This document shows positions 37,437-46,539 of a stretch of DNA of 64,000 nucleotides, piece after piece. A model generated the notes under the pieces. It was given only the letters and a program-made list of their open reading frames with translations, did no database searches and was not told the DNA's origin. The position numbers and the translations under genes were made by a program. The stretch's first letter is position 1, and every line of letters starts with the position of its first letter. The DNA comes from Aureibacillus halotolerans (GTDB taxonomy: Bacteria; Bacillota; Bacilli; Bacillales; DSM-28697): NCBI RefSeq assembly GCF_004363045.1, contig NZ_SNYJ01000003.1, forward strand, positions 62,001-126,000, written 5' to 3'.

Positions 37437-38202
37437 ACAGTTTTCGATAAAAAAATGAGCTTTCATGACGCAGTCCGTACCGTTCAGGACGGAAAATTTG
37501 TTCGGTACTGCCAACAAAAAGCAGTCCGCCTGACGTTAATGCATCAGCAAATTTTTTATAGACGAGCGCCTTTGCTTCTTCAGTAAAATAGATACATACA
37601 TTACGACAAACAATAAGATCCTGTCCTTGTGGATAATCATTACGTAAAAGATCATGCACGTCAAACGTCACAGGCGGGAGCTTTTTCGTTTGCACACGCC
37701 ATTCATTGTCATTTGATTCAAAAAACAACGTAAGCACGTCTGGAGGCACTTGCTTAATGGCATGAGCCTTGTAGGTCGCCTCACGTGCTTTATTCAACAC
37801 TTTTTGATCGATATCGGTTGCCAAGATTTGCACTTTGCAGCGGATACGTTCAGAAATCATCGCTAGCGTATAAGGCTCCTCACCAGTCGAACAAGCAGCA
37901 CTCCAAATGCGTATAGGTCTTTTCCTCTCAGACATCATCTGCGGAAGCAATCGTTCCTCAAGCTCTTTCCACCGATCGCTATTACGATAAAACTCTGACA
38001 CGTTAATCGTAACCTTATCAGACAGCATTTCTTCAAGTGATGCATCAGAAGAGATCGCCGTAATCACATCATGAAAATTTTCAAAACCAAGTTTATCTCG
38101 TAACGTGATTAAGCGACGTTTCATCTGTTTTTCTTTATAAAGTGTTAAATCTAGACCTGTTCGTTCTTTATATCGTTGAACAAACTGCTGATAATCATCC
38201 AT
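37435..38202 (-). CDS. cheR: Chemotaxis protein methyltransferase CheR
   Basis: Methylates glutamates of chemoreceptors using SAM. N-terminal helical domain (about 1-70) then a Rossmann methyltransferase domain with IWSAACSTGEEPYTLAM (SAM motif), ILATDIDQKVLNKA, NVCIYF and GGLLFVGSTEQI. The ATG at 38200-38202, after AAAGGA, gives 255 residues like B. subtilis; a TTG five codons upstream overlaps that site. The position between aroC and ndk is the B. subtilis one. Its presence implies a motile organism. Confidence 0.96.
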   Translation of the reverse strand: MDDYQQFVQRYKERTGLDLTLYKEKQMKRRLITLRDKLGFENFHDVITAISSDASLEEMLSDKVTINVSEFYRNSDRWKELEERLLPQMMSERKRPIRIWSAACSTGEEPYTLAMISERIRCKVQILATDIDQKVLNKAREATYKAHAIKQVPPDVLTLFFESNDNEWRVQTKKLPPVTFDVHDLLRNDYPQGQDLIVCRNVCIYFTEEAKALVYKKFADALTSGGLLFVGSTEQIFRPERYGLRHESSFFYRKL

Positions 38203-38242
38203 TTCCGTTCCTTTCAACGGGACAACCTCTCCATTCTGCTTG

Positions 38243-38268
38243 AAAAAACCGACCTGGTCAGGTCGGTT
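38243..38268 (-). terminator. ndk terminator
   Basis: AACCGACC (38247-38254) pairs with GGTCGGTT (38261-38268), followed by T-run on the minus strand. It lies 4 bases after the ndk stop. Confidence 0.9.
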
Positions 38269-38272
38269 TCAC

Positions 38273-38719
38273 TTAATCGAGCCATTCATTCACTGCTTTT
38301 TGGTAAGTAACAAGCTGTTCTGGTGCAAAGAAGAGGCCAATTTCTCTTTTTGAGCTCTCTTCTGAATCTGATCCATGGACAAGATTACGGTGTGTCACAA
38401 TCCCAAAGTCACCACGAATAGTTCCCGGTGTGGCTTCTAATGGATTGGTTGCGCCAATAATGTGTCGCGCGCCATCAATGACATTGGTTCCTTCCCATAC
38501 CATTGCAAACACTGGACCAGACGTGATAAAGCCCATCAAATCTCCAAAGAAGCTCTTCCCTTCATGCTCCTTATAATGCTCTTTTGCCAGCTCATCACTG
38601 ACCACCATAAGTTTTCCAGCAATCATTTGAAAGCCTTTTCTTTCGAAGCGTTGGATGACATGGCCGATCAAGTTTCTTTGAACGCCATCCGGTTTCACCA
38701 TAATAAACGTCTTTTGCAT
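38273..38719 (-). CDS. ndk: Nucleoside diphosphate kinase
   Basis: Balances NTP pools by phosphate transfer through a histidine. The 148 residues start with [18 protein letters not shown] and include the catalytic His in [13 protein letters not shown] strong terminator follows it, and cheR lies beyond. Confidence 0.98.
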   Translation of the reverse strand: MQKTFIMVKPDGVQRNLIGHVIQRFERKGFQMIAGKLMVVSDELAKEHYKEHEGKSFFGDLMGFITSGPVFAMVWEGTNVIDGARHIIGATNPLEATPGTIRGDFGIVTHRNLVHGSDSEESSKREIGLFFAPEQLVTYQKAVNEWLD

Positions 38720-38796
38720 ACGAAACTCTCCTCACTGCTACCATTTACCAGTACAACGCATATTTTACCAAAATCGTCCGAAAACTTCAACGTTCG

Positions 38797-39759
38797 TCAA
38801 AATTTTCTCTTTCCAATCACTTTGGCGATGTCTTCAAGTGTTTTGCGTTGCTTGCTAACAGGCAAGCCTTCCAGTGCGAAAAGCGCTTTTTGCAAATACG
38901 TACGGCTCATTTCCTCCGCATAGGCGATACCGCCAGATTCAAGAACAATGTTCACAGCATCTGCAACCGCTTGTTCGTTGCCTAAACCAATAAGCTGTTG
39001 AAGCTTCTCTTTGCATTCATTGTTTTGAATGGCGTATAACACAGGAAGCGTGATGTTCCCTTGCATTAAATCACTTCCTGCCGGCTTGCCAAGCTGCTTT
39101 TCTGAGGCGGTAAAATCCAAAATATCGTCTGTAATTTGGTAGGCCATTCCCATGTTATAACCAAAACGGTACAATGCCTCAGAATATGGTTTAGGTGCGT
39201 TTGTCGAAATTGCTCCAAGCTGACAGCTTGCCGCAATAAGTAAGGCCGTTTTTCTACGAATGCGTCGTAAATATGTACGCAACGACTGTTCCCAGTCAAA
39301 TTTTTCTTTGATTTGCTCAATCTCACCTTTGCATACTTCTAGAATGGTAAGCGAGAGTCGGCTATGGGCCGAAATCGAAGGGATATCTGCCATGATGTCC
39401 AAGGCTTTCGCAAAAATATAATCGCCTGTATACATCGCTACACGATTGTCCCATTTTGTTTTTACCGTTTTCTCTCCTCGCCGAAGCTCAGCATCATCGA
39501 TCACATCATCGTGGACAAGTGAAGCCATATGGATCAGTTCAAGTGACACAGCCACTTTTTTGGTGACGTCTTTATCGTATTGCCCAAAACGACCAGCAAG
39601 CAGCACAAGAACGGGGCGAATTCGTTTCCCACCAGCGTTAAGCAGCTGCGTTGATGCTTGTTGCAAAGTAGGTTGTTCAGAATGAACGGTTTTTTCAAGT
39701 GACTCTTCAATTCGCTTTAACTCATTGTCTAAATGAGCATAAATTGTTCTTAATTTCAT
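38797..39759 (-). CDS. hepT: Heptaprenyl diphosphate synthase component II
   Basis: Catalytic subunit of heptaprenyl diphosphate synthase, making the C35 side chain of menaquinone-7 together with HepS. 320 residues with GGKRIRPVLVLLAG, the first Asp-rich motif LVHDDVIDDAELRR, and the second, QITDDILDF. The ATG at 39757-39759 lies 9 bases after AAAGGTGAG and fits the family start; a TTG 11 codons upstream overlaps the menG stop. Confidence 0.96.
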   Translation of the reverse strand: MKLRTIYAHLDNELKRIEESLEKTVHSEQPTLQQASTQLLNAGGKRIRPVLVLLAGRFGQYDKDVTKKVAVSLELIHMASLVHDDVIDDAELRRGEKTVKTKWDNRVAMYTGDYIFAKALDIMADIPSISAHSRLSLTILEVCKGEIEQIKEKFDWEQSLRTYLRRIRRKTALLIAASCQLGAISTNAPKPYSEALYRFGYNMGMAYQITDDILDFTASEKQLGKPAGSDLMQGNITLPVLYAIQNNECKEKLQQLIGLGNEQAVADAVNIVLESGGIAYAEEMSRTYLQKALFALEGLPVSKQRKTLEDIAKVIGKRKF

Positions 39760-39788
39760 AGAGGATGACTCACCTTTGCCTTTAAAGA

Positions 39789-40508
39789 TCAAGGACGTTC
39801 AATTGGTTTCTCTGCTAAATGCATGGCGGCTACACCGCCGGTAAAGCTTTTAATTTCACATAGCTGTAAGCCGCTTTCAACAAATAGAGCGGCGAGCTCG
39901 TCCTTTCCTGGAAAGTCCTTTGCAGACTCTTGTAACCAGGCATACTCATTGTAGCTTTTGGCTAAGAGCTTCCCCATTAGAGGCATGATAAAGCGAAAAT
40001 AAAAGAAGTAGCCTTGTTTAAACACCGGCAATGTTGGTTGCGATGTTTCTAAACAAACAACCTTTCCACCCGGCTTTACCACTCGTGCCATTTCCTGCAA
40101 AACGACACCGTAATCTGGGACGTTCCGAAGCCCAAAACCAATAGTCACGTAATCAAAGCTATCATTAGGGAATGGCAAATCCATCGCGTTCCCTTGAATA
40201 TATTCAACGTGATCAAGCTGTTGCCGTTCTTTTTTTTCTTTAGCGATCTTCAGCATATTCCCACTAAAATCCAAGCCGACAATGCGTCCCGTCTTGCCCG
40301 CTTTATCTGCTAAAGCAACTGTCCAGTCTCCAGTACCACAACATACATCAAGCGCATGAGCGCCTGCTTGCACATTCATTTTTTTCATTGTGTACCGTCG
40401 CCATTTCTTATGCATGTTAAACGAAATGACAGAGTTCATCTTATCGTATTTTCCATAAATTGACTCAAATACATGGTGCACTTTTTCCTCTTTGGCTCGT
40501 CTATCCAT
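39789..40508 (-). CDS. menG: Demethylmenaquinone methyltransferase
   Basis: SAM-dependent C-methylation that finishes menaquinone (UbiE/MenG family). 239 residues with [35 protein letters not shown] (SAM site), [13 protein letters not shown] and [15 protein letters not shown]. The ATG shares one base with the hepS stop (TGATG); it lies between hepS and hepT, the standard Bacillus order. Confidence 0.97.
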   Translation of the reverse strand: MDRRAKEEKVHHVFESIYGKYDKMNSVISFNMHKKWRRYTMKKMNVQAGAHALDVCCGTGDWTVALADKAGKTGRIVGLDFSGNMLKIAKEKKERQQLDHVEYIQGNAMDLPFPNDSFDYVTIGFGLRNVPDYGVVLQEMARVVKPGGKVVCLETSQPTLPVFKQGYFFYFRFIMPLMGKLLAKSYNEYAWLQESAKDFPGKDELAALFVESGLQLCEIKSFTGGVAAMHLAEKPIERP

Positions 40509-41290
40509 CAAGATCCCTCACCTGCAACACGTCGTACCGGATGACCAGCGTGGTGAAGAATTTCCTGAACCCGGTAGAGAATAAATTCATAGGGCTTTCG
40601 TCGAAGCACTTTTTCCAACCGATAGGCCGCATTCTCGACAATACGTTCGACAGCATACGTGCCGCCACTTGGTGTGTGAAAGTCGCCATCTGCTAAATGG
40701 AAAGGTGATGTGACACCTTGTTCCAGTAGTTGTTCACCAACGACCAAGCGCTTTAATAAGAAAAAGTCCTGAGCAATATCTTTTAGCATCCTTGTATTCA
40801 GAAAGTCGGCAACACTTCCTACAATCGCCGATTCAATCCTGATTAAAGTGTCAGCAAAGACCTCTGCGCTCCCGATCGTTTGCTCATACATTTTTATCTT
40901 CGCTTCGTTAATGTCTTTAATTCCTTCAGCGACCACTCGTATAAAGGGAATGTCCCCCGTGAATGAAAGCAGACGGTAATAAAGACCACTATAGTAATCA
41001 CCAGCTAGTACAGTGAGTTGATGCTGTTCCATTTGTGCAGGAGCAACATCAATGGAATTCAATTGAACTCGCTCATGTGTATCCAGCGCCAACTGAACGA
41101 GCATCACTGGAATGATGTACGTTTCTTTCTCTGCATCAGAATATCCCGCTTCATGGAGCATTGTATAGAGAAAAAGTATTCGATCCGTGTCAATGTCAGG
41201 CAACGGAACCGACTGACGAAGCGAAGGATGATCTGCCTGAGCTTGTACTTTATTATGTAGCGTTTGTATCGTCTCTTTGATGTGTTGCAC
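40508..41290 (-). CDS. hepS: Heptaprenyl diphosphate synthase component I
   Basis: Small non-catalytic subunit (HEPPP synthase component 1 family) that binds substrate and sets chain length with HepT. 260 residues; [15 protein letters not shown] and [17 protein letters not shown]-like region ([14 protein letters not shown]) are recognisable. First gene of hepS-menG-hepT, with a promoter about 45 bases upstream. Confidence 0.92.
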   Translation of the reverse strand: MQHIKETIQTLHNKVQAQADHPSLRQSVPLPDIDTDRILFLYTMLHEAGYSDAEKETYIIPVMLVQLALDTHERVQLNSIDVAPAQMEQHQLTVLAGDYYSGLYYRLLSFTGDIPFIRVVAEGIKDINEAKIKMYEQTIGSAEVFADTLIRIESAIVGSVADFLNTRMLKDIAQDFFLLKRLVVGEQLLEQGVTSPFHLADGDFHTPSGGTYAVERIVENAAYRLEKVLRRKPYEFILYRVQEILHHAGHPVRRVAGEGS

Positions 41291-41334
41291 AACGAATCAC
41301 CCTCGTATCTTCGACTTGCAAATATCTACTCTAT

Positions 41335-41361
41335 ATTGTAACACATTTTGCACCCTGTCCA
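41335..41361 (-). promoter_or_regulatory. Possible hepS promoter
   Basis: On the minus strand TACAAT (41335-41340) preceded by TGT (extended -10-like); TGGACA (41356-41361) lies 15 bases upstream, a short spacer. Moderately convincing. Confidence 0.4.
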
Positions 41362-41399
41362 TACAGATTGCGTGCTTTGAGTACGTTTTATACGAATGT

Positions 41400-41624
41400 T
41401 TATACTTCGTTCGAGTGAACCTCGCCGACATTTGTTTGGATGACCGCTTTCCCTCTAATTTTTATCGCAGATGTATGTTCCGTAAACTGGGCAATCATCA
41501 CTTCACCCTTATCCAGCTTTTCCGAGTGATGGAAACGCGTACTTGTCCCACGCGTTAACCCAATCACGTTTACGCCATCTTCCTCTGCTTTAATCACAAT
41601 GTAGTCCCCTTGTTTTCCATTCAT
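41400..41624 (-). CDS. mtrB: Tryptophan RNA-binding attenuation protein (TRAP)
   Basis: A 74-residue subunit of the 11-mer ring that binds tryptophan and then GAG/UAG triplet [52 protein letters not shown] (shown here as [18 protein letters not shown]) are near-identical to B. subtilis MtrB, including the Lys/Arg RNA-contact residues. In B. subtilis folE (mtrA) precedes it; here hbs lies upstream and folE is absent. Its target is the trp leader at 34649-34697. Confidence 0.98.
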   Translation of the reverse strand: MNGKQGDYIVIKAEEDGVNVIGLTRGTSTRFHHSEKLDKGEVMIAQFTEHTSAIKIRGKAVIQTNVGEVHSNEV

Positions 41625-41721
41625 TGCGCGCCGTCCTCCTCGTCTTTATACTGCATTTGTTTAACACGATACTAACATGTTCAGCTAAGAGAAATTCTAG
41701 CATAGTGCTGTACAGAGCGCA

Positions 41722-41756
41722 AAAAAGAACCGCAAACGATTGTTTGCGGTTCTTTT
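41722..41756. terminator. hbs terminator
   Basis: A 15-bp near-perfect stem, AAAAGAACCGCAAAC (41723-41737) with GTTTGCGGTTCTTTT (41742-41756), 20 bases after the hbs stop. It separates hbs from mtrB. Confidence 0.92.
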
Positions 41757-41776
41757 GGCACCCTGTCATTATGTAT

Positions 41777-42049
41777 TTATTTAACTACATCTTTAAGGGC
41801 TTTACCTGGTTTGAAAGCAGGCACCTTGCTCGCTGGAATTTCAATTTCAGCACCTGTTTGTGGGTTGCGACCTTTACGTGCCGCGCGCTCACGTACTTCA
41901 AAGTTACCAAAGCCAATTAATTGGACTTTGTCTCCACTTTTCAATGCGTCGCTGATGCTTTCGAATACAGCATCAACCGCTTGAGTTGCTTCTTTTTTAG
42001 AAAGCTCCGCAGTTTCGCTGACTGCATTAATGAGATCCGTTTTGTTCAT
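41777..42049 (-). CDS. hbs: DNA-binding protein HU
   Basis: The nucleoid protein HU, 90 residues. [42 protein letters not shown] (the DNA-binding arm) and [17 protein letters not shown] are typical. The ATG at 42047-42049 follows GGAGGAGGTG; an in-frame upstream ATG three codons earlier has no site. A consensus sigma-A promoter lies about 95 bases upstream. Confidence 0.98.
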   Translation of the reverse strand: MNKTDLINAVSETAELSKKEATQAVDAVFESISDALKSGDKVQLIGFGNFEVRERAARKGRNPQTGAEIEIPASKVPAFKPGKALKDVVK

Positions 42050-42148
42050 GCAAAACACCTCCTCCCGAATGGTTTGGACAGCCTATCTTCATATTTCCAA
42101 TGTTGTCCAAAGCCGTAAAACAACGCCAACAACGGCGCTGACAGCCTT

Positions 42149-42177
42149 ATATTAAACGATCATCTTTTAGAATTCAA
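42149..42177 (-). promoter_or_regulatory. Sigma-A promoter of hbs
   Basis: On the minus strand TTGAAT (42172-42177), 17 bases, TAATAT (42149-42154). The leader of about 95 bases can form a CGCC/GGCG hairpin (42121-42140). From 42178 to 42568 nothing else was recognised. Confidence 0.8.
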
Positions 42178-42568
42178 TCTTTTTGGTGTAGATTTTCATG
42201 ATTTCTACTGAAACATGGCAAAACGGACCGAAAAGTGGGTCATTCAACGAATTAATAGTCTTTTTTCGCATTCATGGAATACTGTTTATTAGCCAAACAG
42301 AACAAACATTTTGTTACTTACGCCCTTTCAGGTAACGTAGGTCTTATTTTATTCTGAATGAATTAAGAGCAAATAAACAACTAGGAAATTGTATCTGTAG
42401 TCAAACGGCAAGACGTGCGCATTTATCCTAAAGGGCAGCAGTGAAACAATGATTCGGAGTCCTTCTTGTCGTGTTTCCGAGATGTACTCTAATGACTTGG
42501 CGATGATGACCGCACCTTTGGAGACCCTGCAAAACGAATACAATTTTTTAAATAGGCTAGAAAATAAC

Positions 42569-42733
42569 TATGGCGTGTCTGAGAACTCTGAAGGGAGCAG
42601 ATGTTGCCGAAATTTCGTTCCAAGCAAGGCGCTTTTTCGCAGGCGTACCGGACGTACGTCAAGGAAAAGGAACGCAGCAGGGGACGACAAGGCGGTGACA
42701 GATGCCTCTTAGCGAGTTTTTAGACACGCCCTA
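42569..42733. mobile_element. 165-bp MITE-like element, copy 1
   Basis: Begins TA-tGGCGTGTCTGAGAACTC and ends GAGTTTTTAGACACGCCC-TA, i.e. imperfect terminal inverted repeats flanked by TA. The interior (GAAGGGAGCAGATGTTGCCG ... AGGCGCTTTTTCGCAGGCGT) is almost identical to 57815-57979, same length and orientation. No protein is encoded. TA flanks resemble the target duplications of IS630/Tc1-type elements, which is an inference. Confidence 0.75.
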
Positions 42734-42810
42734 ATTTATCTTTATAAAACTCCGGACAATTTTATTGAATCTGCTTGGAGTTTTGCTTTTGCTAGCAAGG
42801 CATCGCCCGC

Positions 42811-42983
42811 TTCGTCAAAATACTTCGCTTTCACCTTAAAGGGTACAAGGGCATCATCGACTCACAAAGACTTCGCCGTGATTTCTTTGCTTGGCACGGC
42901 TTCAGCTTCCTCGGAGTCTTGCTTTCCTGCGGGATTTTCAGCTCGCGCTGTTCCCGCAGGAGTCTACGTATGTTGACTACGCT
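42811..42983. repeat. GC-rich interspersed repeat, copy at 42.8 kb
   Basis: CTTCGTCAAAATACTTCGC, CACGGCTTCAGCTTCCTCGG, TCTTGCTTTCCTGCGGGAT, TTCCCGCAGGAGTCTACG and TTGACTACGC are the reverse complement of the block in the 17.2-18.0 kb repeats and match 57259-57385. An inserted AAAGGGTACAAGGGCATCATCG piece corresponds to the junction of the 340-bp units. From 42984 to 43219 nothing further was recognised. Confidence 0.8.
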
Positions 42984-43219
42984 AAATTTTTGTTTTTGCG
43001 TTAACTGTTTTTAATTTATCCCTGTCTTGTATCATGGAGAAAATGGAAAAGTGAGTTTCCCCACATGAATTCAGCAATCAGACAATGAAGCTGCATCGTT
43101 TTATGCAGATTTATATCAACTGGTACCTGAATATCATCTGCTTCGCAGAATGAAACAGTAGTAAATCTCGTAATTGTTTATGATTACAAAGATTGAATTT
43201 TTAAGTTCGAAGTGCTTTT

Positions 43220-43435
43220 ATGTCAAGTACAAGCCTTTTGCAGGGGCTCTCCTTTGGGGATCTATTTTACCTACTTTGTGATAAAAAAAGCGACTTGGAT
43301 TGGATGGAAGCCACGAAGCATCTAATTGATCTTCTCGACTTTGTGAATCAGAATGCGAGTAAGAAAATCAAATCCCATATCAAAAATCGACTGCAACAGT
43401 GGATTGCAGGCCTTGTGATGCGATCGATATTTTAG
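43220..43435 (+). CDS. Small protein of unknown function
   Basis: A 71-codon frame with a protein-like, helical composition (LLQGLSFGDLFYLLCDKKSD, then KKIKSHIKNRLQQWIAGLV). No family was recognised. It is followed 58 bases later by a good plus-strand terminator, which supports transcription, but the ribosome site (GAAGTG, 5 bases before ATG) is weak and the gene stands alone in a repeat-rich gap. It could also be a remnant of a larger gene. Confidence 0.4.
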   Translation: MSSTSLLQGLSFGDLFYLLCDKKSDLDWMEATKHLIDLLDFVNQNASKKIKSHIKNRLQQWIAGLVMRSIF

Positions 43436-43493
43436 GTTTGTAAAAGTGCATATGTACGATTTAATCTATATGCGAATACTTACCGTTTAAAGG

Positions 43494-43523
43494 AATTGCA
43501 TTTGAGAATAAATGCAATTTTTT
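43494..43523 (+). terminator. Plus-strand terminator after the 43.2-kb small ORF
   Basis: AATTGCATTT (43494-43503) pairs with AAATGCAATT (43510-43519), followed by TTTT. Confidence 0.7.
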
Positions 43524-43593
43524 AAGGATCGATCTCAAAGAATCAGTGTTTGAAGTTCTAAACGCAAATTCTTGAATAAGTACGCAAGTCTAA

Positions 43594-43761
43594 GAGGGCG
43601 TACTTCAAGCATTGCGCGGTCAAGCCCATGGTGCGCGGATAACGTCTCTTACTTCGCGCATTCACGGGCCAACTGCGCTGCTAAGACGGATACGACTCCC
43701 GTACCAGGGACTATTAAGTGCAAAAGAGGCGTATGACTACTTGCACAAACGATTTAGATGA
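43594..43761 (+). pseudogene. Possible C-terminal gene relic
   Basis: An open stretch without a start codon (TAA at 43591-43593, TGA at 43759-43761) encodes a protein-like end: LQALRGQAHGARITSLTSRI, PTALLRRIRLPYQGLLSAKE, then AYDYLHKRFR. The sequence looks like a real protein tail rather than random translation, but the family was not recognised. It lies between two terminators, so a decayed gene is the simplest reading. Confidence 0.35.
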
Positions 43762-43813
43762 TTCCCTGAAGATGACAAGAACAACGTATTATGTTGTACC
43801 TTTTTTAAAGCAG

Positions 43814-43848
43814 AAAAAAGCACGCCCGACCTACAGGCGTACTTTTTT
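43814..43848. terminator. spoIVA terminator
   Basis: AAAAAAGCACGCC (43814-43826) pairs with GGCGTACTTTTTT (43836-43848); it overlaps the spoIVA stop codon. Confidence 0.85.
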
Positions 43849-45325
43849 AGAGAATAATAGCGATCAGGCCGCCTGAGCCTTCATTGATGATACGCTCAAG
43901 CGTTTCCTTTAGTTTGTAACGTGCATTTTCAGGCATAAGTGACAATTTCGCCTGAATGCCTTCTCGCACGATGGAGCTCAAGCTGCGACCAAAAATATCA
44001 GAGTTCCAGATGGATAGCGGATCGTCTTCAAAGTCTTGCATGAGGTAACGAACCAGCTCTTCGCTTTGTTTTTCAGTTCCAATAATCGGTGCAAATTCTG
44101 ACTCTACGTCCACTTTAATCATGTGTATGGAAGGGGCCACCGCTCTCAGGCGTACACCGAACCGAGGGCCTTGGCGAATAATCTCTGGCTCTTCTAAACT
44201 CATATCACTTAACGCAGGTGCAGCTACACCGTACCCGGTTTGCTTCACCATTCGTAAAGCATCTGACACTTGGTCATATTCTTGTTTGGCGTGAGCAAAG
44301 CTTTGCATAAGCTCTAACAGGTGATCCTTGCCACGAATTTGTACGCCGACCACTTCTTGCAAAATGCGGTCATACAAATCGTCTGGCGCGTACAGGTCAA
44401 TTTCAGCAATACCTTGACCCATTTCGATGCCTGCCAAATACGCTTGATCGATAAATTCATATTCACTAAACTGACCTACAACGCGGTCAACATCGCGAAG
44501 TCTCTTAATGTCCTTTACGGTCTCACGAACCGCCGTTTGATAGCTTTCTCTGAGCCAGTGATTTTCATTTAAGACCATGACCCAGCTTGGTAAATTAACA
44601 TTGACCTCGAGCACCGGAAATTCATATAGTGCTTCTCGCAGGACAGCATACACATCTTTCTCACGCATGCTTTCAACACTCATTGCCAAAACAGGTATAT
44701 CATAGTGCTCCTGCAATTTCTGTCTCAGTGCTTCTGTTTCAGGACGCTGCGGCTGTGTAGAGTTCACCACCATAATAAATGGTTTGCCAACTTCTTTCAG
44801 TTCTGCAATCACACGTTCTTCAGCCTGAATGAAATCATTTCGAGCAATATCACCAATGGACCCATCAGAAGTGACCACAACCCCAATAGTAGAGTGCTCT
44901 TGAATCACTTTGCGGGTACCAATTTCAGCAGCCTCTGTAAATGGAATAGGGTCTTCATACCAAGGTGTATGAATCATTCTTGGCCCATTTTCGTCCTCAT
45001 ATCCTTTTGCCCCAGGAACAGCGTACCCAACGCAATCAACTAAGCGAACATTGACATCTAAGCCTTCATCAACATGAACAGAAACCGCCTGATTTGGAAT
45101 GAATTTTGGCTCCGTTGTCATGATCGTCCGGCCAGCGGCGCTTTGTGGCAGTTCATCCTGAGCCCTTGCCTTGTCCGATTCATTATCGATGTTTGGGAGC
45201 ACAACAAGCTCCATAAATTTCTTAATAAACGTTGACTTTCCTGTTCGGACAGCACCGACGACACCTAAATACACATCGCCTCCAGTGCGTTCTGCTATAT
45301 CTTTGAAGATATCAACTCTTTCCAC
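43847..45325 (-). CDS. spoIVA: Stage IV sporulation protein A
   Basis: ATPase that polymerises on the forespore surface to form the basement layer of the spore coat and is needed for cortex. The TRAFAC-type Walker A GAVRTGKST (24-32), DCVGYAVPGAKGYEDENGPR and the invariant C-terminus INEGSGGLIAIIL are visible. The start is GTG (45323-45325), 5 bases after GGGAGGGG; this gives 492 residues, the B. subtilis length, whereas the open frame runs 36 codons further upstream without conservation. Confidence 0.98.
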   Translation of the reverse strand: MERVDIFKDIAERTGGDVYLGVVGAVRTGKSTFIKKFMELVVLPNIDNESDKARAQDELPQSAAGRTIMTTEPKFIPNQAVSVHVDEGLDVNVRLVDCVGYAVPGAKGYEDENGPRMIHTPWYEDPIPFTEAAEIGTRKVIQEHSTIGVVVTSDGSIGDIARNDFIQAEERVIAELKEVGKPFIMVVNSTQPQRPETEALRQKLQEHYDIPVLAMSVESMREKDVYAVLREALYEFPVLEVNVNLPSWVMVLNENHWLRESYQTAVRETVKDIKRLRDVDRVVGQFSEYEFIDQAYLAGIEMGQGIAEIDLYAPDDLYDRILQEVVGVQIRGKDHLLELMQSFAHAKQEYDQVSDALRMVKQTGYGVAAPALSDMSLEEPEIIRQGPRFGVRLRAVAPSIHMIKVDVESEFAPIIGTEKQSEELVRYLMQDFEDDPLSIWNSDIFGRSLSSIVREGIQAKLSLMPENARYKLKETLERIINEGSGGLIAIIL

Positions 45326-45511
45326 TGCTTCCCCTCCCGTGAATTCTTTAGTCCACTCACCATGCGACAAGCACCCACCATAACGATACCAGTGTATGAT
45401 GGTCTTTGATGAATATGCCAATTTTTGTTCCATGACTTACCCTATTCATACAATGTTCTATTGCAGCACCGAGATTTTTAATACAGTAGACGGACCTTTC
45501 CTACCAATTTA

Positions 45512-45558
45512 AAAAAACAGCTTCCCTCTCATAGTCTATGAAAGGAATGCTGTTTTTT
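45512..45558. terminator. yphF terminator
   Basis: AAAAACAGC near 45514-45522 pairs with GCTGTTTTTT (45548-45557), with inner CTCATAG/CTATGA. It lies just after the yphF stop. Confidence 0.75.
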
Positions 45559-45560
45559 AT

Positions 45561-46262
45561 TCATGCTTCTTTTAAAGCAACAATGGTATCGCCTTCTAAT
45601 GTGTAAGGAACGGAGAAAGCCGGTACGATTGGATGCTCATCATTTAACAATATGTAGCGGAGGTCCTCTTCTTCTGGAACGTCCTGCTGTTCTAGAGCCA
45701 TAAAGATATCTGGCGCGTAGTCGATAAACACATCACCAGAAGTATTCATTACAATAGGCAAATTTGTATTTGTGTAAGGACTCTTTACATATGGCGGCGA
45801 AGACAAACCCATTCTCTCAAAGTCCACTTCGAGCAGTCCGTTCTCCTTTACGTCTAACACGGGCAAATAGTCTGAGTGCTGCATATACATTGTCAGTTCA
45901 AGGGTAAAGCTACGCAACGCTTCAGCATGACGCAAATCTAGAAGCTTGACTGTTGGATTGTCTTCAACATTTGTCAGCACATACTGGTAATACCCGCCCT
46001 CTTCAAACGCATTTGATGGCACTTCGCCAAGGTAGCCTTGCAACAAACGCCTAAAGTCAATAACGTATTTCTCAAAAATCGCTGTTGTTTCTTCACTATT
46101 CTTTATCGGTAGCACTCCAGTTGCTTCTTGGTAACGCTCTACCGCATTTTGAACGACGATCAACTGCTCTTGCGGCGGAACGTTTTGCCCATACTCGCTT
46201 TGATACATACATCCTGTTAACACAACGAGAATGCATGCAAACGATATCAGTTTACTATGCAT
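45561..46262 (-). CDS. yphF: Lipoprotein YphF
   Basis: A 233-residue secreted lipoprotein: basic N-terminus, hydrophobic segment and lipobox LTGC at Cys18. The mature part has VQNAVERYQEATGVLPIKNS and a long acidic beta-rich region. It matches B. subtilis YphF by position (yphF-yphE between spoIVA and gpsA) and general character. Function unknown; co-location with spoIVA suggests, but does not show, a sporulation role. Confidence 0.85.
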   Translation of the reverse strand: MHSKLISFACILVVLTGCMYQSEYGQNVPPQEQLIVVQNAVERYQEATGVLPIKNSEETTAIFEKYVIDFRRLLQGYLGEVPSNAFEEGGYYQYVLTNVEDNPTVKLLDLRHAEALRSFTLELTMYMQHSDYLPVLDVKENGLLEVDFERMGLSSPPYVKSPYTNTNLPIVMNTSGDVFIDYAPDIFMALEQQDVPEEEDLRYILLNDEHPIVPAFSVPYTLEGDTIVALKEA

Positions 46263-46274
46263 GAATTTCGCTCC

Positions 46275-46475
46275 TTACTCATCAACTGGTCCTGAAAATA
46301 CGACCAAAACAATCATTCCGCCAGCTACAAGCATAAATAAATAGGCCATTGTTGCTGACAGACCTTTTAAAAACCCATTTAATTTATATCGGCTTGCCAT
46401 AATAAGGACAACCGATAAAAACATAAATGCAATTGCAGCTAAAGCAATCCACATTTTTATGAGCCCTACAGACAT
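46275..46475 (-). CDS. yphE: DUF2768 membrane protein YphE
   Basis: A 66-residue protein with two membrane helices (about 7-28 and 38-60) joined by a short SRYKLNGF loop. It belongs to DUF2768 (B. subtilis YphE), function unknown. It overlaps nothing and lies 12 bases before yphF; GGGGGTGG precedes the start. Confidence 0.88.
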   Translation of the reverse strand: MSVGLIKMWIALAAIAFMFLSVVLIMASRYKLNGFLKGLSATMAYLFMLVAGGMIVLVVFSGPVDE

Positions 46476-46539
46476 TGGCCCACCCCCTTTTCAAACTAGT
46501 CCTATTATAGCATTCTATCAACAACGATTCTATTCCCTT

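Noticed and set aside
42349-42712. Frames of 64 codons (minus) and 87 codons (plus) beside MITE copy 1
   Set aside because: They overlap each other on opposite strands, the plus frame runs into the MITE, and no ribosome site or family was seen.
42569-42733. Possible tRNA or known small RNA in the 165-bp element
   Set aside because: No cloverleaf, CCA end or known RNA signature; terminal inverted repeats and a second copy fit a MITE-like element better.
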